Shown here: one piece after another, positions 44,982 through 52,435 of the stretch
Layout: each line of letters starts with the position of its first letter
Position numbering within the stretch: the first letter of the stretch is position 1
Assembly: GCA_017442185.1 (NCBI GenBank)
Contig: JAFSAT010000031.1
Span: 1-64,000, forward strand
Length of the DNA: 64,000 bases
Source: Bacteroidaceae bacterium
Lineage (GTDB): Bacteria; Bacteroidota; Bacteroidia; Bacteroidales; Bacteroidaceae
Reading direction: 5' to 3'
The notes under the pieces: generated by a model
What the model was told of the DNA's origin: nothing
What the model saw: the letters and a program-made list of their open reading frames with translations, nothing else
Databases searched by the model: none
Made by a program: the position numbers and the translations under genes

Positions 44982-46991
44982 ATGAAAAAGAATCTTATCT
45001 ATACATTGTGTATCCTTCTCAGTGGAGCAACTTTCTTCACCTCTTGCGAGGATATGCTTGAGTTTGATTCCACTCGTGTAGACCACGATTTCAGCAAGTT
45101 GACACTTGCCGACTCGGTATACTCGGTGCTTGGAATTTTGAAGAACGTCCAGAAGGTGGCCGACCGTCATGTTGTTCTTGGCGAAGTGCGTGGCGACCTT
45201 GTTGTCACCAACAGCAACTCTGTGCTCGACTTGCAGGAATTGAGTAACTTCGATTTCGACAATTTCGAGAACCCCTACCTGGCCGTAAGAGACTATTACT
45301 CAATTATAAACAACTGTAATATCTTCCTTGAGCGTGTTGATACGACACTTGAGCGCAACACCGAGAAACCAATGAAGCGTGAGTATGTTGCCGTAAAGAG
45401 CATCCGCGCATGGACATATTTGCAGCTTGCCATCAACTACAACGTAATACCTTTCTTCTTTGAGCCTATTCGCACTCACGGTGAGGCCAATGTGATGAAA
45501 GAGCGCATGATGACCCGTTCACAGGTTATAGACGAACTTATTAAAGACCTTACCCCCATTCAAGACCCGCGTGAAAATCCCATGCCCGCATGGACAGGTA
45601 TAACAGCAGGCGGTCAAACAGTGAACACCCCGACATTGTTCATGCCTATACGCATGTTGCTTGGTGAACTTCACTTGTGGCGTGCAGCAGAGGGCAACTA
45701 TGCCGATTATACAATAGCAGCAGATTATTTCTACAAATCGCTCACACAGAGCCCCGGTGCTACTCTTGCAGGCGCCTCACGTCTGTTTATCGACAGCGAG
45801 AAGAGAGCGCTCTTCATGAACGACGAAGCCGAATATGTATCAGGTTTGTATGATGAAAATTTCTCTTCTACGAATCTGACATTGGCCGGCAACTGCCTCT
45901 TTGGTATTCCTATGGAGACAACAACTTCAATCGGAACAGTATCTACTCTTGCAGATATTTTCGCACCTCAGGTCGCAGGAATGCACCAGCTCAGTGCTTC
46001 GCCCGGTTATGTAGGTCTCAGCAACAGACAGGATTATCGTCTGTTCGATACTCAAAGTAAGTTGGACGAGTACAACCCCAATACTACAAACTACAAAGGT
46101 GACCTTCGCAGATACGTGGTTACAGGTAGCAAGATGGGTGGAGCTACGGGTGACGAGGTGTTTGATAATGTAATAGGTAAATTTAATCTTGGCGGTGGTA
46201 GTATTATGGTTAATAATGTAAACATATTGCCTACAACAGATTACACCACCTTTGTGCAGTTTGCTCGTGCCGAGCATCTCTATGCACGCTTTGCCGAGGC
46301 TCTCTACGGTATGGGACGCTACGGAAACATTCCCGGTGCAACAGAACTCGCCATGATAACTTTGAAAGAGGGTCTCAAAGAGCAGTATAAGATAAATGTT
46401 GTTTCTAAGAAAGACGAAGTTACAGGTGAACAAGTTAATGATGACAGCAATGCCATTGTATACGATTTCACAATGTACGGTGTTGCAGCCGAGGGTAGCG
46501 ATGTAAATGTAGGTCTTCATTCACGCGGTTCGGGTAACACCGAAGAGAACGACCTGTATGCTTACAACGACACCTGCGTTGCACGCTACTACAATATCTT
46601 AGAGGAGAAAACAGACTCTACATTCGTTCTTAAAGGTGATGAGACAATTACCGAGGATGAGCGTCAAGACTATCTCAGAGACTTGATACTCGATGAGCTT
46701 GCACTCGAATTCTGCTTCGAGGGTAACCGTTTCGGCGACCTTGTACGTTTCTCAATAGCAGCCGGAGATAATTCGGTACTTGCCAAACGTGTTGCAGGTC
46801 GTGCTTATGAGAACAGCGTTGCAGTGGTAGCCAAGGAGGGTGCAACATACGATGAGTCTCTTTATAGCAAACTTATGAACGAATCGGCATGGTATCTGAA
46901 ACTGCCCGGTGTTATCACAGTAGATAATCCCGAAGAGGAGACACCCGAGGAGACGCCTGAGGAGACACCCGAGGATGTTCCCGCCGAGTAA
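44982..46991 (+). CDS. SusD/RagB-type nutrient-binding lipoprotein (pair 2)
   Basis: A 669-aa lipoprotein (Cys22 in ATFFTSCEDML). SusD hallmarks are VLGEVRGDLVVTNSN, YVAVKSIRAWTYLQLAINY, and the C-terminal LILDELALEFCFEGNRFGDLVRF. The last ~20 residues are a Pro/Glu/Thr repeat (EETPEETPEE...) encoded by 15-base tandem repeats at about 46938-46982, unusual for a SusD C-terminus and possibly a spacer or a variable tract. Last gene of the 16-kb operon, followed by a long terminator hairpin. Confidence 0.93.
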   Translation: MKKNLIYTLCILLSGATFFTSCEDMLEFDSTRVDHDFSKLTLADSVYSVLGILKNVQKVADRHVVLGEVRGDLVVTNSNSVLDLQELSNFDFDNFENPYLAVRDYYSIINNCNIFLERVDTTLERNTEKPMKREYVAVKSIRAWTYLQLAINYNVIPFFFEPIRTHGEANVMKERMMTRSQVIDELIKDLTPIQDPRENPMPAWTGITAGGQTVNTPTLFMPIRMLLGELHLWRAAEGNYADYTIAADYFYKSLTQSPGATLAGASRLFIDSEKRALFMNDEAEYVSGLYDENFSSTNLTLAGNCLFGIPMETTTSIGTVSTLADIFAPQVAGMHQLSASPGYVGLSNRQDYRLFDTQSKLDEYNPNTTNYKGDLRRYVVTGSKMGGATGDEVFDNVIGKFNLGGGSIMVNNVNILPTTDYTTFVQFARAEHLYARFAEALYGMGRYGNIPGATELAMITLKEGLKEQYKINVVSKKDEVTGEQVNDDSNAIVYDFTMYGVAAEGSDVNVGLHSRGSGNTEENDLYAYNDTCVARYYNILEEKTDSTFVLKGDETITEDERQDYLRDLILDELALEFCFEGNRFGDLVRFSIAAGDNSVLAKRVAGRAYENSVAVVAKEGATYDESLYSKLMNESAWYLKLPGVITVDNPEEETPEETPEETPEDVPAE

Positions 46992-47010
46992 ATAAAAAAG
47001 TAACTCTCAG

Positions 47011-47060
47011 TTATAAAATTTGTGCACCGAAACAGACGTTTCGGTGCACAAATTTTATAA
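47011..47060 (+). terminator. terminator of the fasciclin-SusCD operon
   Basis: A perfect 23-bp stem (47011-47033 with 47038-47060) and a four-base loop. The arm ends in an AT-rich tail rather than a clean T-run, so some readthrough into the sirtuin gene is possible. Confidence 0.75.
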
Positions 47061-47099
47061 ATTAAGTTAACGGGGGCATGTAAATTTGATATTTTATAT

Positions 47100-47107
47100 T
47101 AGATTTG
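47100..47107 (+). promoter_or_regulatory. -7 box TAGATTTG upstream of the sirtuin gene
   Basis: An exact TAnnTTTG match 26 bases upstream of ATG 47134. The only TTTG nearby (47085-47088) is too close to be a normal -33 element. Confidence 0.4.
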
Positions 47108-47133
47108 CAAATGATACAGCAATCAGTAGGCCT

Positions 47134-47835
47134 ATGAAAAAGATAGCAATACTTACAGGTGCAGGCATGAGCGTAGAGAGCGGTCTCAGCACCTTTCGCG
47201 GAGGAGGCGGACTGTGGGATGAATATCCCGTCGAGCAGGTGGCCACTCCCGAGGGTTTTGCCGCCGACCCGGCTTTGGTGCTTGAATTTTATAATAAACG
47301 TCGCCGGCAACTGCTCGATGTGCAGCCTAACGAGGGACATCGTCTTGTGGCTGCACTCGAAAAAGCCAATAACGTTACGGTGATAACACAGAATGTCGAC
47401 GACCTCCACGAGCGTGCAGGCTCCACTAATGTGATACATCTGCATGGTGAACTTATGAAGGTGTGCTCATCGCGTTCGCCCTACGATGCGCGTATGGTGC
47501 AGACACTCACACCCGATAATCTTGATATTCACATTGGAGATAAAGCCGTTGACGGCTCGCAGTTGCGTCCTTTCATCGTGTGGTTCGGAGAGGCTGTGCC
47601 CATGATGGATGCTGCGGTTGCAGCTATGCACAACATAGATATGTTCATAATAATCGGAACTTCGCTTAATGTCTATCCGGCAGCGGGGCTTCTCAACTAT
47701 GTGCCGCATGGTGTCCCTGTTTATCTGATAGACCCAAATGAGGTGTCAGTTGGCAGTAACATGCGTTCTGTGACTGCTATACGCAAAGGGGCTTCGGAGG
47801 GTATGCGTGAGATAATGGAGAAATATATCCGGTGA
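47134..47835 (+). CDS. cobB: Sir2-family NAD-dependent protein deacylase (CobB-like)
   Basis: A 233-aa cytoplasmic sirtuin. NAD-binding motifs are LTGAGMSVESGLSTFRG near the N-terminus and TQNVDDLHERAG; the catalytic histidine is in HLHGEL; and RPFIVWFGEAVP and IIIGTSLNVYPAAG follow. The FYNKRRRQL segment carries the Tyr/Arg pair that in CobB/SIRT5-type enzymes allows removal of succinyl groups. Only one of the four zinc-ribbon cysteines remains (KVCSSRSP), so the structural zinc appears lost. ATG 47134 is preferred to the in-frame upstream extension, which would overlap the -7 box. Confidence 0.88.
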   Translation: MKKIAILTGAGMSVESGLSTFRGGGGLWDEYPVEQVATPEGFAADPALVLEFYNKRRRQLLDVQPNEGHRLVAALEKANNVTVITQNVDDLHERAGSTNVIHLHGELMKVCSSRSPYDARMVQTLTPDNLDIHIGDKAVDGSQLRPFIVWFGEAVPMMDAAVAAMHNIDMFIIIGTSLNVYPAAGLLNYVPHGVPVYLIDPNEVSVGSNMRSVTAIRKGASEGMREIMEKYIR

Positions 47836-47854
47836 TTGCAAACAATGGGATTGG

Positions 47855-47941
47855 GCTGCTGTTTAAATTTATATATAGTTTGGCTTTATATAGTAAATGT
47901 AGACCTTTTTAAGTAAAAAAAAACGAGTAACAGCATTAAGA
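47855..47941. repeat. TIR element copy C (about 85 bp, degenerate)
   Basis: The left arm GCTGTTTAAATTTATAT is well conserved. The interior keeps TTTATATAGTAAA. The right arm (GTAACAGCATTAAG) is degraded. It lies between the sirtuin stop and the rubredoxin start. Confidence 0.55.
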
Positions 47942-48012
47942 AGAATTATTTTGCAGCTGTTTGACAAGCTCTTTAATATATTGTTTAATAATTAACAAAA
48001 AACAGAAGAATT

Positions 48013-48177
48013 ATGAAGAAATACGTATGTACAGTATGCCAGTGGGTCTATGACCCTGAGATTGGCGACCCTGAGTCGGGTATCGAGCCGGGAACACCGT
48101 TTGAGAGTATTCCCGAAGATTGGGTGTGTCCTTTGTGCGGTGTTACCAAAGAGGATTTTGAACCTGTCGAAGAGTAA
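48013..48177 (+). CDS. rubredoxin
   Basis: A 54-aa small iron protein that shuttles single electrons in the cytoplasm of anaerobes. It has the complete rubredoxin plan: [15 protein letters not shown] at the N-terminus with the first CxxC, the [15 protein letters not shown] middle with its conserved aromatic, and VCPLCG carrying the second CxxC near residues 39-42. Length is standard. It is translated from ATG 48013 to TAA 48175-48177 and followed by a strong bidirectional terminator. The redox partner is not adjacent; roles in oxygen or peroxide detoxification are common for the family. Confidence 0.95.
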   Translation: MKKYVCTVCQWVYDPEIGDPESGIEPGTPFESIPEDWVCPLCGVTKEDFEPVEE

Positions 48178-48190
48178 TCTTTGCAATCAT

Positions 48191-48240
48191 AAAAAAGGAT
48201 AGCTTTAATTTCATTGGAGAAATTAAAGCTATCCTTTTTT
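48191..48240. terminator. bidirectional terminator between rubredoxin and ygiQ
   Basis: A perfect 22-bp stem (48191-48212 with 48219-48240), a six-base loop, and an A-run and T-run within the arm ends. It serves the convergent rubredoxin and YgiQ operons. Confidence 0.92.
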
Positions 48241-48250
48241 ATGATACTGC

Positions 48251-50101
48251 TTAAATGTGCAATTTTGCTATAAGGTCGTTGCGTCCCATCTGTTTGAGGA
48301 TGTTTCGGAGGCGCTTGCGCTCTTCGGGCTTGTACCAAAAGAAGAACATGCGTTGTGCCTCTTTTTCGCGCATTGTGCGTGCACACTCTATCTGCTCTTT
48401 TGTTTCGGGATTTATGCCTGTGTAGTACATCTCGGTGGACATTGTCATTGGAGTGGGCGTGAAGTCCTGTACCTGTTCCAAATGAAAGTTCAGCTGTTGG
48501 GTCTCCGCAGCAAGTTCGGCCATGCTCTCTATTGTGCTGCCCGGGTGGCTGCTTATGAAGTAGGGAATCAGTTGTTGGCGCAGGTTGTATTGTGCATTTA
48601 TTTTGTCGAATATGCGTTTAAATTCGTGGAACAAGCGGAACGATGGCTTGCGCATCAGCTTCAGTACTCTGTCGGATGTGTGCTCGGGAGCCACTTTTAA
48701 ACGGCCGCTGACATGATTTCTTATCAGTTCTTCGGTATATCTCTTTGCGGCTTCGTCGCTCTTCTTATCGCCCGTTTTATGAAGCAGCATGTCGTATCGT
48801 ACTCCGCTTCCTATGAAACTCTTTTTTATTTGCGGAAGAGCATCCACCTTACGATACAGCTCCAGCAGTGGTGTGTGGTCGATATTGAGATTGGGGCATA
48901 CTTTGGGCTGTATACATGAGGGGCGTGAGCATTTTGCGCAGATGTCGGTGTTGTGTCCCCTCATCATATACATGTTTGCCGAGGGACCGCCTAAATCTGA
49001 CAGGTAGCCTTTGAAGTCGGGCATTTTGGTTATCTCTTTAATTTCGCGCAGTATGCTCTCCTCGCTGCGGTTTGCTATAAATTTGCCTTGGTGTGCCGAT
49101 ATTGTGCAGAATGAGCATCCTCCGAAGCAGCCTCGGTGTATGTTCACCGAGAATTTTATCATGTCGTAGGCCGGAATACGCTTGCCCTTGTATTTGGGGT
49201 GTGGCAGACGTGTATAGGGCAGGTCGAAACTGTGGTCGAGCATCTCGGTGGTCATTGTGGGGTAGGGGGGATTCATAACCACTGTGCCGCCGTCGCAGGG
49301 TTGCAGAAGGCGTTTGGCACTTACCTTGTTCGACTCTTTTTCTATTGCCAGAAAGTTGGCGGCCTGCTTTTCTTTGTATCTCAGACACTCGGAGTGTGAG
49401 AACAGCAGATGGTCGTTTTCATCGGGTTGTAGCTCGCTTTGTATGAAATGTCCCGTTTGGCGAATGTCAAGTGTCAGTTTGCGGGCACATTCTGCCGTGA
49501 TATATTCGCTACCGCTTGCTGCAAGCTCTTTTTGCATTGAGCGTGCTATTTCTATTATGGGCTGTTCGCCCATTCCGTAAACAAGAATATCGGCCTTGCT
49601 GTCAATGAGTATGCTCTTTTTCAGTTGCTCTTGCCAATAGTCGTAATGTGTGAAGCGTCGCATGGATGCCTCTATGCCGCCGATTATCACAGCCGAATCG
49701 GGGTAGAGTTTTTTTATTGCGTTACCATACACTGTGGTGGCATATTCGGGGCGCATGCTGTGTTTGCCGTCGGGAGAGTATGCGTCCTCGGAGCGGAAGC
49801 GTTTGGCTGCGGTGTATTTGTTTACCATTGAATCCATACATCCAGCCGAGATTCCGAAGAACAGGCGCGGACGTCCCATTTTTTTGAAGTCTCTGAGGTC
49901 GTCCTGCCAATTTGGTTGCGGCACTATTGCCACACGCAATCCCTCCGCCTCTAACAGGCGACCTATCACTGCCGCGCCGAACGATGGATGGTCAACATAT
50001 GCGTCGCCGCTGAATATTACAACGTCGAGTGTGTCCCAACCGCGCATATCGGCCTCTTTGCGTGTTGTCGGGAGCCAATCGGTCAGTCTCTTTTCAGACA
50101 T
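48251..50101 (-). CDS. ygiQ: YgiQ-family radical SAM protein
   Basis: A 616-aa radical SAM protein of unestablished function. The N-terminal domain is conserved in YgiQ (DVVIFSGDAYVDHPSFG, FFGISAGCMDSMVNKYTA, IIGGIEASMRRFTHYDYW). The radical SAM core has CFGGCSFCTI (CxxxCxxC, 4Fe-4S) near residue 310. A second cysteine cluster (CAKCSRPSCIQPKVCPN) may hold another Fe-S cluster. The C-terminus (FTPTPMTMSTEMYYTG) is typical. Last gene of the PorW/PorX/TsaE operon; the start overlaps the upstream small gene by 8 bases. Confidence 0.92.
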   Translation of the reverse strand: MSEKRLTDWLPTTRKEADMRGWDTLDVVIFSGDAYVDHPSFGAAVIGRLLEAEGLRVAIVPQPNWQDDLRDFKKMGRPRLFFGISAGCMDSMVNKYTAAKRFRSEDAYSPDGKHSMRPEYATTVYGNAIKKLYPDSAVIIGGIEASMRRFTHYDYWQEQLKKSILIDSKADILVYGMGEQPIIEIARSMQKELAASGSEYITAECARKLTLDIRQTGHFIQSELQPDENDHLLFSHSECLRYKEKQAANFLAIEKESNKVSAKRLLQPCDGGTVVMNPPYPTMTTEMLDHSFDLPYTRLPHPKYKGKRIPAYDMIKFSVNIHRGCFGGCSFCTISAHQGKFIANRSEESILREIKEITKMPDFKGYLSDLGGPSANMYMMRGHNTDICAKCSRPSCIQPKVCPNLNIDHTPLLELYRKVDALPQIKKSFIGSGVRYDMLLHKTGDKKSDEAAKRYTEELIRNHVSGRLKVAPEHTSDRVLKLMRKPSFRLFHEFKRIFDKINAQYNLRQQLIPYFISSHPGSTIESMAELAAETQQLNFHLEQVQDFTPTPMTMSTEMYYTGINPETKEQIECARTMREKEAQRMFFFWYKPEERKRLRNILKQMGRNDLIAKLHI

Positions 50102-50426
50102 TTTCGATACTGCTTTCTTCTTGTTCTTCGTTGGGTGTCTGCTGTGCCAGCCAACTGTTGTAGCAGGCTATCAGATTGTTCAGGCCTTGTGCCTTCATGT
50201 TGTCGTCATAAAGTACCAAGCACAGTTCGAGCAGAGCCTTGGAGTCTTGCTCTTGCGATGCTATTAGTGAGCGCACAGTGCATCGTAGCTTTCCCAGAGA
50301 GTCTTCGTCTACTATGCCCATGCTGTTTGCTATGCGTTCAAATAGTGAGTATTTGTGTATCGTAGAGAGATTCTCTTCTGTCACCTCTATCGTTCTTGTG
50401 CCTGTGGCATTTGCATCTATTTTCAT
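50094..50426 (-). CDS. small protein of unknown function in the porX-ygiQ operon
   Basis: A 110-aa soluble protein, acidic at the C-terminus (TPNEEQEESSIENV), with a helical core (SLFERIANSMGIVDEDSLGKL, LCLVLYDDNMKAQGLNNLIA). No domain is recognised. It lies 18 bases after tsaE and overlaps ygiQ by 8 bases, so coupled expression is likely and the gene is probably real. Function is unknown. Confidence 0.6.
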   Translation of the reverse strand: MKIDANATGTRTIEVTEENLSTIHKYSLFERIANSMGIVDEDSLGKLRCTVRSLIASQEQDSKALLELCLVLYDDNMKAQGLNNLIACYNSWLAQQTPNEEQEESSIENV

Positions 50427-50444
50427 GGTTGTTGGTTTTATCGG

Positions 50445-50876
50445 TTAGTGTGCTGTTTTTATTGTGCGATGTCCTTGTGCATCCTCCTCAATTGTTACTT
50501 TTACCGTATCATCGGGCAGAAGTTCCTCTGCAAGCTCGGGCCATTCTATGAAGCATAGGGCGTCGCTGTAAAGGTACTCTTCGTATCCCATGTTATACAC
50601 CTCGGCAATATCTTTTATTCGGTAAAAGTCGAAATGGTATATGGTGCGTGCATTGGCATCTTCATATTCATTTACTATGGCGAAGGTTGGTGAGTTTACG
50701 GCATCTTTTACGCCCATAGCCTCGCATAGGCTTTTTATGAATGTTGTTTTTCCGACACCCATGCTGCCATAAAAGGCGAATATACGGCTGTTACCCATGG
50801 CTTTTATGAACTTTTCGGCAGCCGAGGGGTACTCGTCTATGCTGTCTATTTTTATCTCTTTGAAATATTCTGTCAT
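50445..50876 (-). CDS. tsaE: tRNA threonylcarbamoyladenosine biosynthesis ATPase TsaE
   Basis: A 143-aa P-loop ATPase needed with TsaB/TsaD for N6-threonylcarbamoyladenosine formation at tRNA position 37. Walker A GSMGVGKTTFIK lies near residue 37, with the conserved NSPTFAIVNEY, HFDFYRIKD and FIEWPE segments in order. Length is standard. It overlaps the PorX-like gene by 4 bases (ATGA). The modification it helps make is the substrate of the TcdA enzyme encoded at 305-1012. Confidence 0.93.
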   Translation of the reverse strand: MTEYFKEIKIDSIDEYPSAAEKFIKAMGNSRIFAFYGSMGVGKTTFIKSLCEAMGVKDAVNSPTFAIVNEYEDANARTIYHFDFYRIKDIAEVYNMGYEEYLYSDALCFIEWPELAEELLPDDTVKVTIEEDAQGHRTIKTAH

Positions 50877-52423
50877 TTTCCTTTAGGTCTTAGTGTTATC
50901 AGTGGAACGAGCATCTCTTCAAGTGATATTCCACCATGCTGAAAGGTATCTTTATAATATTGTACGTAGTGGTTGTAGTTGTTGGGGTAGGCGAAAAAAT
51001 CGGCTCCCGTTGCAAAAATGTAGCTTGTGCTTATGTTGGGCGACGGAAGCATGGCTTTTGCCGGCTCTCTAATCTCGAATACCTCTTTGGGGTTGTAACC
51101 CAACGATTTTCCTAATTTGTAGCGCAGATTGGTGTTGGTGTTTTTATCTCCCACCACTTTAACAGGGTTATTCACTTGTACGCTGCCGTGGTCGGTTGTT
51201 ATTACCACTGTGTAGTTGCTCTCGGCAAGATAGCGGAACAGTCGTGTGATTGCCGAGTGGCGTATCCATGAGTGTGTTATTGAGCGATAGGCGGCTTCGT
51301 TGGATGCTAATTCGCGTACCATCATCGACTCTGTTCGTGCGTGCGAGAGCATATCTATGAAGTTAATGACAAATACGTTTAGGTCGTTGCCATGGAGGTT
51401 CCGAATGGTGTCGATATATTTGTCGGCGGCCTGCGAGGTTATAACTTTGTTGTACGAGAATGTGTCGCGTCGGCGGTAGCGTGCAATTTGTGTCTCTATT
51501 AGTGATTTTTCGTTAAGATTTTTGCCCTCGTCCTCTTCTTCGTCCACCCAGAATTGTGGAAACATGCTTTTTATCTGTGCGGGCATAAGACCGGCGAATA
51601 TGGCGTTGCGTGCATATTGTGTGGCTGTGGGCAGGATGCTTGTGTATAGTTCTTCTTCTATTATAAAATCGGTACTTATCTCGTTGGCGAGTACTCTCCA
51701 TTGGTCGTAGCGGAAATTATCTATCATTATTAGAAAGACTTTCTCGCCTTTGTCTATGAGGGGGAATATACGCTCGCGAAACAGGTCGTGACTCATCATG
51801 GGACGATTGGTGCGTTCCCCTGTAATCCATTGCAGATAGTTCTTTTTTATGAAACGTGCAAACATGGTGTTTGCCTCTTCTTTCTGCGTCTTGAGCATTT
51901 CGTGCATTCCGCTGTCGGCATGCTCAAGTTCAAATTCCCAAAATATTATTTTGCGGTATACGTCTATCCAATCCTCAATGGTGAGTGAGTCGGATATTTG
52001 CATGCCGAGCTTTCCGAAATTTTGTTGATAGGCACTGTTGGTCTTTTCGGCGACAATCTCTTTGTGATGTATGTTTTTTTTAAGGGCAAGAAGTATTTGA
52101 TGGGGATTGACGGGTTTTATCAGATAGTCGGCAATCTTAGAGCCGATGGCCTGTTCCATTATATCTTCTTCTTCGCTTTTGGTAACCATCACAACCGGGG
52201 TTGCCGGCATAATCTCTTTTATGCGTATGAGTGTCTCTAATCCGCTCAGGCCGGGCATATTCTCGTCGAGCAGCACAAGGTCGAATGTTGTGGTGCGACA
52301 GGCATCTATTGCATCTAATCCGTTGGTTACTTTTGTAACCTCGTAGCCTTTTGCTTGAAGAAATATTATGTGGGCGTTCAACAGTTCAATCTCGTCGTCG
52401 GCCCAAAGTAGTCTGTATGCCAT
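50873..52423 (-). CDS. porX: PorX-like response regulator with PglZ domain
   Basis: A 516-aa two-domain regulator. The N-terminal receiver domain has acidic Asp9/Asp10, the phosphoacceptor Asp53 in DLVLLDENMPG, and the conserved Lys in LIKPVN. The C-terminal PglZ (alkaline-phosphatase-like) domain has IDNFRYDQW near residue 229, LPTATQYAR near 265 with the likely nucleophilic Thr, and TTDHGSVQV near 407. In organisms with type IX secretion, PorX controls secretion genes and cleaves oligonucleotides; in other Bacteroidota related proteins have unclear roles. It follows the PorW-like gene by 12 bases. The sensor kinase PorY is not adjacent. Confidence 0.88.
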   Translation of the reverse strand: MAYRLLWADDEIELLNAHIIFLQAKGYEVTKVTNGLDAIDACRTTTFDLVLLDENMPGLSGLETLIRIKEIMPATPVVMVTKSEEEDIMEQAIGSKIADYLIKPVNPHQILLALKKNIHHKEIVAEKTNSAYQQNFGKLGMQISDSLTIEDWIDVYRKIIFWEFELEHADSGMHEMLKTQKEEANTMFARFIKKNYLQWITGERTNRPMMSHDLFRERIFPLIDKGEKVFLIMIDNFRYDQWRVLANEISTDFIIEEELYTSILPTATQYARNAIFAGLMPAQIKSMFPQFWVDEEEDEGKNLNEKSLIETQIARYRRRDTFSYNKVITSQAADKYIDTIRNLHGNDLNVFVINFIDMLSHARTESMMVRELASNEAAYRSITHSWIRHSAITRLFRYLAESNYTVVITTDHGSVQVNNPVKVVGDKNTNTNLRYKLGKSLGYNPKEVFEIREPAKAMLPSPNISTSYIFATGADFFAYPNNYNHYVQYYKDTFQHGGISLEEMLVPLITLRPKGK

Positions 52424-52435
52424 AGTCGGTAGTGG

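Noticed and set aside
46938..46990. CRISPR-like short tandem repeats
   Set aside because: They are in-frame codon repeats of the SusD tail without spacers. No CRISPR array or cas gene is seen anywhere in the window.
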